A stretch of 64,000 nt of DNA from Austropuccinia psidii (lineage: Eukaryota; Basidiomycota; Pucciniomycetes; Pucciniales; Sphaerophragmiaceae), in contig JALGQZ010000011.1 in NCBI GenBank assembly GCA_023105745.1, positions 10,254,975 through 10,318,974 on the forward strand, in the 5' to 3' direction. The notes beneath the pieces are model-generated. The model did not search any database. It was not told the origin of the DNA and saw only the letters and a program-made list of their open reading frames with translations. Shown in pieces: positions 60,530 through 64,000 of this stretch (position 1 is the first letter of the stretch; every line of letters starts with the position of its first letter). The position numbers and the translations under genes were made by a program.

Positions 60530-60800
60530 TTTTAGTAGTGAAAAGCTCAGTAGCCTTGCTCAGTAAGCTTAGTATTAGTGAAAAATAGTAGTGCTTTAGT
60601 AGTGAAAGGCTCAGTAGCCTTGCTCAGTAGCTTAGTATTAGTGAAGAATAGTAGTATAACCATAGTAAAAAGCTCAGTAGCCTCGCTCAGTAGCTTAGTA
60701 TTAGTGAAGAATAGTAGTATAACTGTAGTAAAAAAGCTCAGTAGCTTATTATTGTTAAGGAAATAGTAGTATAACCCTAGCTAAAGCTTAGTAGCCTTGC
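60530..60800 (+). repeat. R-region tandem repeats of the Y LTR
   Basis: About four degenerate units of roughly 60-65 bp built on GCTCAGTAGC(C)TTGCTCAGTAGCTTAGTATTAGTGA and AATAGTAGTATAACC. The reversed copy has the same array at about 30700-30910. Confidence 0.75.
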
Positions 60801-61372
60801 TCAAAAGCTTCATGTTATTAACAAAATAAAAAGTAGTGGTGATATAAACTCAGTATTAAAAAAAAATTCTAAAAGAATCAAATCCAGTAGTCTTATTATT
60901 AGTACTCATATCAAAAAAAAATCATTATAATCAACCTAAAACCATAAATAAATCTATATTATTATCATTCTTATTGAAAAAAAAAAATTTCTATTAGTTT
61001 TATTAAAATAACAGAAACTTAAAACATATATATATATATATATATTATCATCACTTCTATTAAAATAAAATAAAAAAAATCTTAGTGTTTATTTTATCAG
61101 AAATTTTAGATCAGATTTTTTACTGTAGTGTTATTGATAGGTCTGATTTAGAGACTGCTGATAAGTCTTCTCTATCTTTTAAAGCCAAAAATCTTATTTT
61201 ATTTTGTGATTCTCTGTAGGCTGACTATTCAGTATTATTTAGAGGGGCAGCTAATACACCTTAGAACCCATGGTTCTTGGACAATTCCGAAATTCAAAAC
61301 AGACTTACCAATAATTTCCCCCTCAAGGTACTGCCATATTTCATCCCAAACCAAAAGGAGTTCCCACAGTGC

Positions 61373-62489
61373 AGAAACCTGAGGCCAATCAGCATTGATT
61401 TTTTTAAGCCTAATACGCATTAGCATAACCCCCCCCTATGATCCCTGAGGCTGGTTATTTATGCATGGGGATCTGCCACCACGGGTCATATGCTGCACAA
61501 TCTCACTCGCCAAGCGCAAGCATTGGCACCTGGTTTGCAGCCAAAAAATACCTTGGGTGGGTGGCCTATTCCTCTGGAGTTTCTCACATGCATGAGAGAA
61601 ATACCCTGATGCCAATCTGGGTGGATTAATAACAGCCTCAAAGGCAAGAGGGGTGAATGTGTAAGTGGATCATGGCTCACAGCCGGTGCCCCCTTTGATC
61701 AAGCCACACATTTGCCACTGGAATTCCAGTAGGCATCAGTCCACACGATTTTTTGGGCAGAAGCAAACTCATGTTTGGTGGCATGCCACCGAACATACCT
61801 CACCCGCCCACGCCAAAAGATCCCCACAGTGAAATTTTCCTATCCACTCCCACCATTTCCCAGTAGGTCACTATAAGAAAATTAACCTGGGGAAGATATG
61901 TTTAAGGTTCACTGTCACACCAGTGAACATGGCTTCATGCCTCTAATATGCCACTGCCCAATAGGTTTCTACCATGCATCCAGTTTTGGATATGCTAATG
62001 TCAACCTTGGTCCACCAATCCTTGTGTAATATGCTGCAGATCCAGCATTCATATCAGTGCACCCACATTCTTGTCACCTTGCCTTGATATATGCCCCAAA
62101 TTGGATATGAAAATTATGAGGCCAAGAGGCCCATCTTCCTAACGAATGCACGTAACCGCAGGCCATCTCCTTTGAGCCCATTGCTGCCCCTCATATAAGT
62201 TCCCCACCTGCGCTTATTGGTCTTCATTCCCTTTAGCTACCTCTTCCTGATCATATAATTTCCAACTGTCCCCAAATAGTTCATAATAGCTATCATGTCA
62301 ACCCCTTCACAACCACTTTTCATTGGGATTATTAATATTTGTATTCAAATAAATGGTGATATAACCTTAAATTCTGATAATTCCCACTTAGCTTGTTAGA
62401 TTATCCTATGGCACAATCAACACAACATATTTGTATATCTCCCCAATCACCAGAATACTATTGGCTCTCTCCCTGGCACCCTTTCCAAG
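61373..62489. other. Flank of the SNF2 locus, nothing recognised
   Basis: No motif-bearing frame was recognised upstream of the SNF2 pseudogene. The region may hold its 5' exons or promoter, but no start can be supported. Confidence 0.4.
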
Positions 62490-64000
62490 ATGTTGATACC
62501 ATTCCTCAGGGCACCACAAACTTTCATGCACTGTGGTCCTGGTTGGGCATGGATTGAAGATTGCCAATCCAATCCTACTGAAACATTATTTGTTGAGGGA
62601 GTTTTTATGACTGATCCAAAAGATCCTTGCTCATCTCAGAAACCCAATCTAGCATTGATGTTCTTCACATGGTATCCAAACATTCTATTCATAATTGAAA
62701 GTTTTTGAAAACAAGACTTTAAGCTTGAAATGCCTAAAGAATATGACTGTAATACTCACATTCAATGTCAACTTTTAACTCCCACATTTCTCGCTTCAAA
62801 CTCCATGCCACCCTCATATCCTGCTCTCTTTTCATTGACTTCCAAGAAAAGACTGATACAATTACCCAGTGGATCAGACCTCCCCATGATGACCCCACCC
62901 CATTCCATTATTCATACCCCCCTTCCCTTATCAAAAGACAAGACTAGCTTTTCTTTGAGATCAAGAAATCCCCAATGGACAATCAGCCTGTAACCTCTGG
63001 GCAACCTCACCCCCTGGATCCACTTTTAATTCCAGGCACAGAATTACAAACAAGGTTGTCAGCTCATGTGAATTCCTCTTGGAGGACTGCTTGTGGATGA
63101 TATGGGATTAGGTAAAACCCCTCAGGAAATTTCTCTAATTGGTACCTCAAAGTAGCGGCTAATTACAAAACCCCAACTCTCCATCCCAACCATTATAATA
63201 TGCCCACCTCCCTTAATTAACAACTGGAAATCTGAAATATCCAAGCATGCTCAGGCTGGAGCGCTCCAAGCCAAAATCTACCATGGTACCACTTGTCACT
63301 CATTATCAAAGGCCAAAATCTTAAAATGTGATATCATCATCACTCCTTACAATACCATCACCCAAGAATTTAAACAAACCCATACCTCTACATCATTCAT
63401 TTTTAAAATCAATTGGAATTGTATAATTCTGGATGAAGCACAGTGAGTGTCTGATCTTTAAATGATTCAAATTACCTTTTATATTGAATAAACCTTCCCC
63501 CATTTTATAGCTATATTTTCTCTCAATACACTGCACCTCACCAAGCCATTAATAGCCTCCTATCATCCCATCAAATATGTTCAATGGGCACACCTATTCA
63601 CAACACCATTTATGACCTTTTGGGCATAATATCATTCATCACCCAACCCCAGAGCTCAGATCAAGATAACTGGTCACCATTCATCCTGAGTAGTCTTTCC
63701 AAAGGTAGCAATGGTATTTTGCATTTGGAATTGCGGCATTTAGGTTTGTGCCGCACCAAAACCACACATCTCAAATCCCTTCCCACTATTAGCCATCATT
63801 ATGAACTGCTCCCACTCACCCCAACAATGCAGCAAGAATATTCCACATTATACAAAGAATTCCTATCATCCAAAAGCAAAGGACCAGGAGAATGTTTCAA
63901 AAATAATAATAAGCTTCAAATATGTTGTAACCATCACATCATGCTTAACACAATTGCAGATGCAGATTTGGAAGACCACAAGGGCAGGAGCACTCAGGAT
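62490..64000 (+). pseudogene. SNF2-family ATPase/helicase, damaged, runs off the window
   Basis: The upstream exon region (62490-62993) has two open stretches in one frame (WAWIEDCQSNPTETLFVEGVF; NTHIQCQLLTPTFLAS). The ATPase begins GGLLVDDMGLGKT (Walker A, about 63081-63119), then IIICPPPLINNWKSEI (motif Ia, about 63198-63245), CDIIITPYNTITQEF and IILDEA. An intron at 63443-63510 (68 nt, GTGAGT...TTATAG) splits the next codon. Splicing restores His, giving the DEAH box, then YIFSQYTAPHQAIN and GTPIHNTIYDLLGIISF (motif III, about 63595-63645). Stops at 63069-63071 and 63153-63155 and stops in the upstream exons mark it as damaged. The C-terminal helicase half lies beyond 64000. SNF2 enzymes translocate on DNA and remodel nucleosomes or repair DNA. 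This divergent rust copy may be mobile-element-associated. Confidence 0.82.
63443..63510 (+). other. Intron splitting the DEAH codon
   Basis: 68 nt with a GTGAGT donor and TTTTATAG acceptor. The exon ends GAT GAA GCA CA and the next begins C TAT, so CA+C gives His. The unspliced frame would read DEAQ, then stop. Confidence 0.85.

Larger units (their letters stand above)
59634..61368 (+). mobile_element. Solo LTR of family Y
   Basis: A 1735 bp LTR from TGTGGTATTCCATACCA to GGAGTTCCCACA, with inverted ends TGTGG...CCACA. GTGC occurs immediately outside both ends (59630-59633 and 61369-61372), a likely 4 bp target duplication. No primer-binding site follows the right end, consistent with a solo LTR. 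The copy matches the reversed one at 30152-31961. U3 carries a tandem block, a TATA box at 60418 and R-region tandem repeats (listed separately). Confidence 0.9.

Noticed and set aside
1..64000. tRNA or rRNA genes
   Set aside because: No cloverleaf with T-loop and anticodon features and no rRNA-like conserved sequence was noticed by eye. A covariance-model scan would be decisive.

Overview
The window looks like a piece of a large, AT-rich, repeat-filled fungal genome. The likely source is a rust fungus (Pucciniales), and the reading frames most resemble Austropuccinia/Puccinia-type mobile-element proteins. This is inferred from the protein families, the 63-81 nt introns with GTRAGT-like donors and CTAAY-like branch sites, and the near absence of host genes. 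No rRNA, tRNA or CRISPR was found. Almost every recognisable coding block carries stops or frameshifts.

Layout. 1-949 is unassigned AT-rich flank. 950-11764 is a complete but dead Ty3/Gypsy element on the + strand, with 2.1 kb LTRs, a gag-protease-RT-RNase H-integrase order and a near-perfect 5 bp target duplication. About 12866-16975 is a decayed Mutator-like (MULE) transposon: a spliced + strand transposase with an AT-hook-like linker and a C-terminal OTU-protease domain. About 20846-21200 resembles one end of the same TIR family and abuts a 1.2 kb satellite of 21 bp units (21205-22400). 22712-23157 is an unknown gene remnant.

23884 to about 34.1-34.5 kb is a - strand retroelement remnant (family Z) with gag and protease but no RT that I could find. 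Its right-hand LTR contains a solo LTR of family X (GTAAC duplication), which in turn contains a solo LTR of family Y, a three-level nest. 38284-38371 is a palindromic Tc1/mariner-type miniature element with TA duplications. 39101-44225 is a complete - strand Ty1/Copia element with 537 bp LTRs about 97% identical and a perfect CCAAG duplication, the youngest large insertion here.

46840-48274 and 52440-53870 are two more X solo LTRs, the second with a perfect GTCCC duplication. Between them lie a GC-rich minisatellite, a perfect 21 bp inverted repeat, and a spliced gene or pseudogene of unknown function (49522-51705). 53871-55142 is a broken Tet-like (TET/JBP) 2OG-Fe(II) oxygenase. 55815-56345 is a second GC-rich minisatellite. 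56738-57919 (-) is a spliced, damaged gene whose first exon has exact Zn2Cys6 cysteine spacing. 59634-61368 is a solo Y LTR. 62490-64000 is a SNF2-family ATPase pseudogene running off the right edge, with its DEAH box rebuilt by splicing.

The genes do not form a pathway. The unifying theme is successive waves of mobile elements: older Gypsy, Z and MULE copies, then X and Y solo LTRs, then a recent Copia insertion, among high-copy rust-type gene families. The most unusual items are the MULE-OTU fusion, the satellite, the three-level LTR nest, the Tet-like pseudogene and the Zn2Cys6-like cluster.
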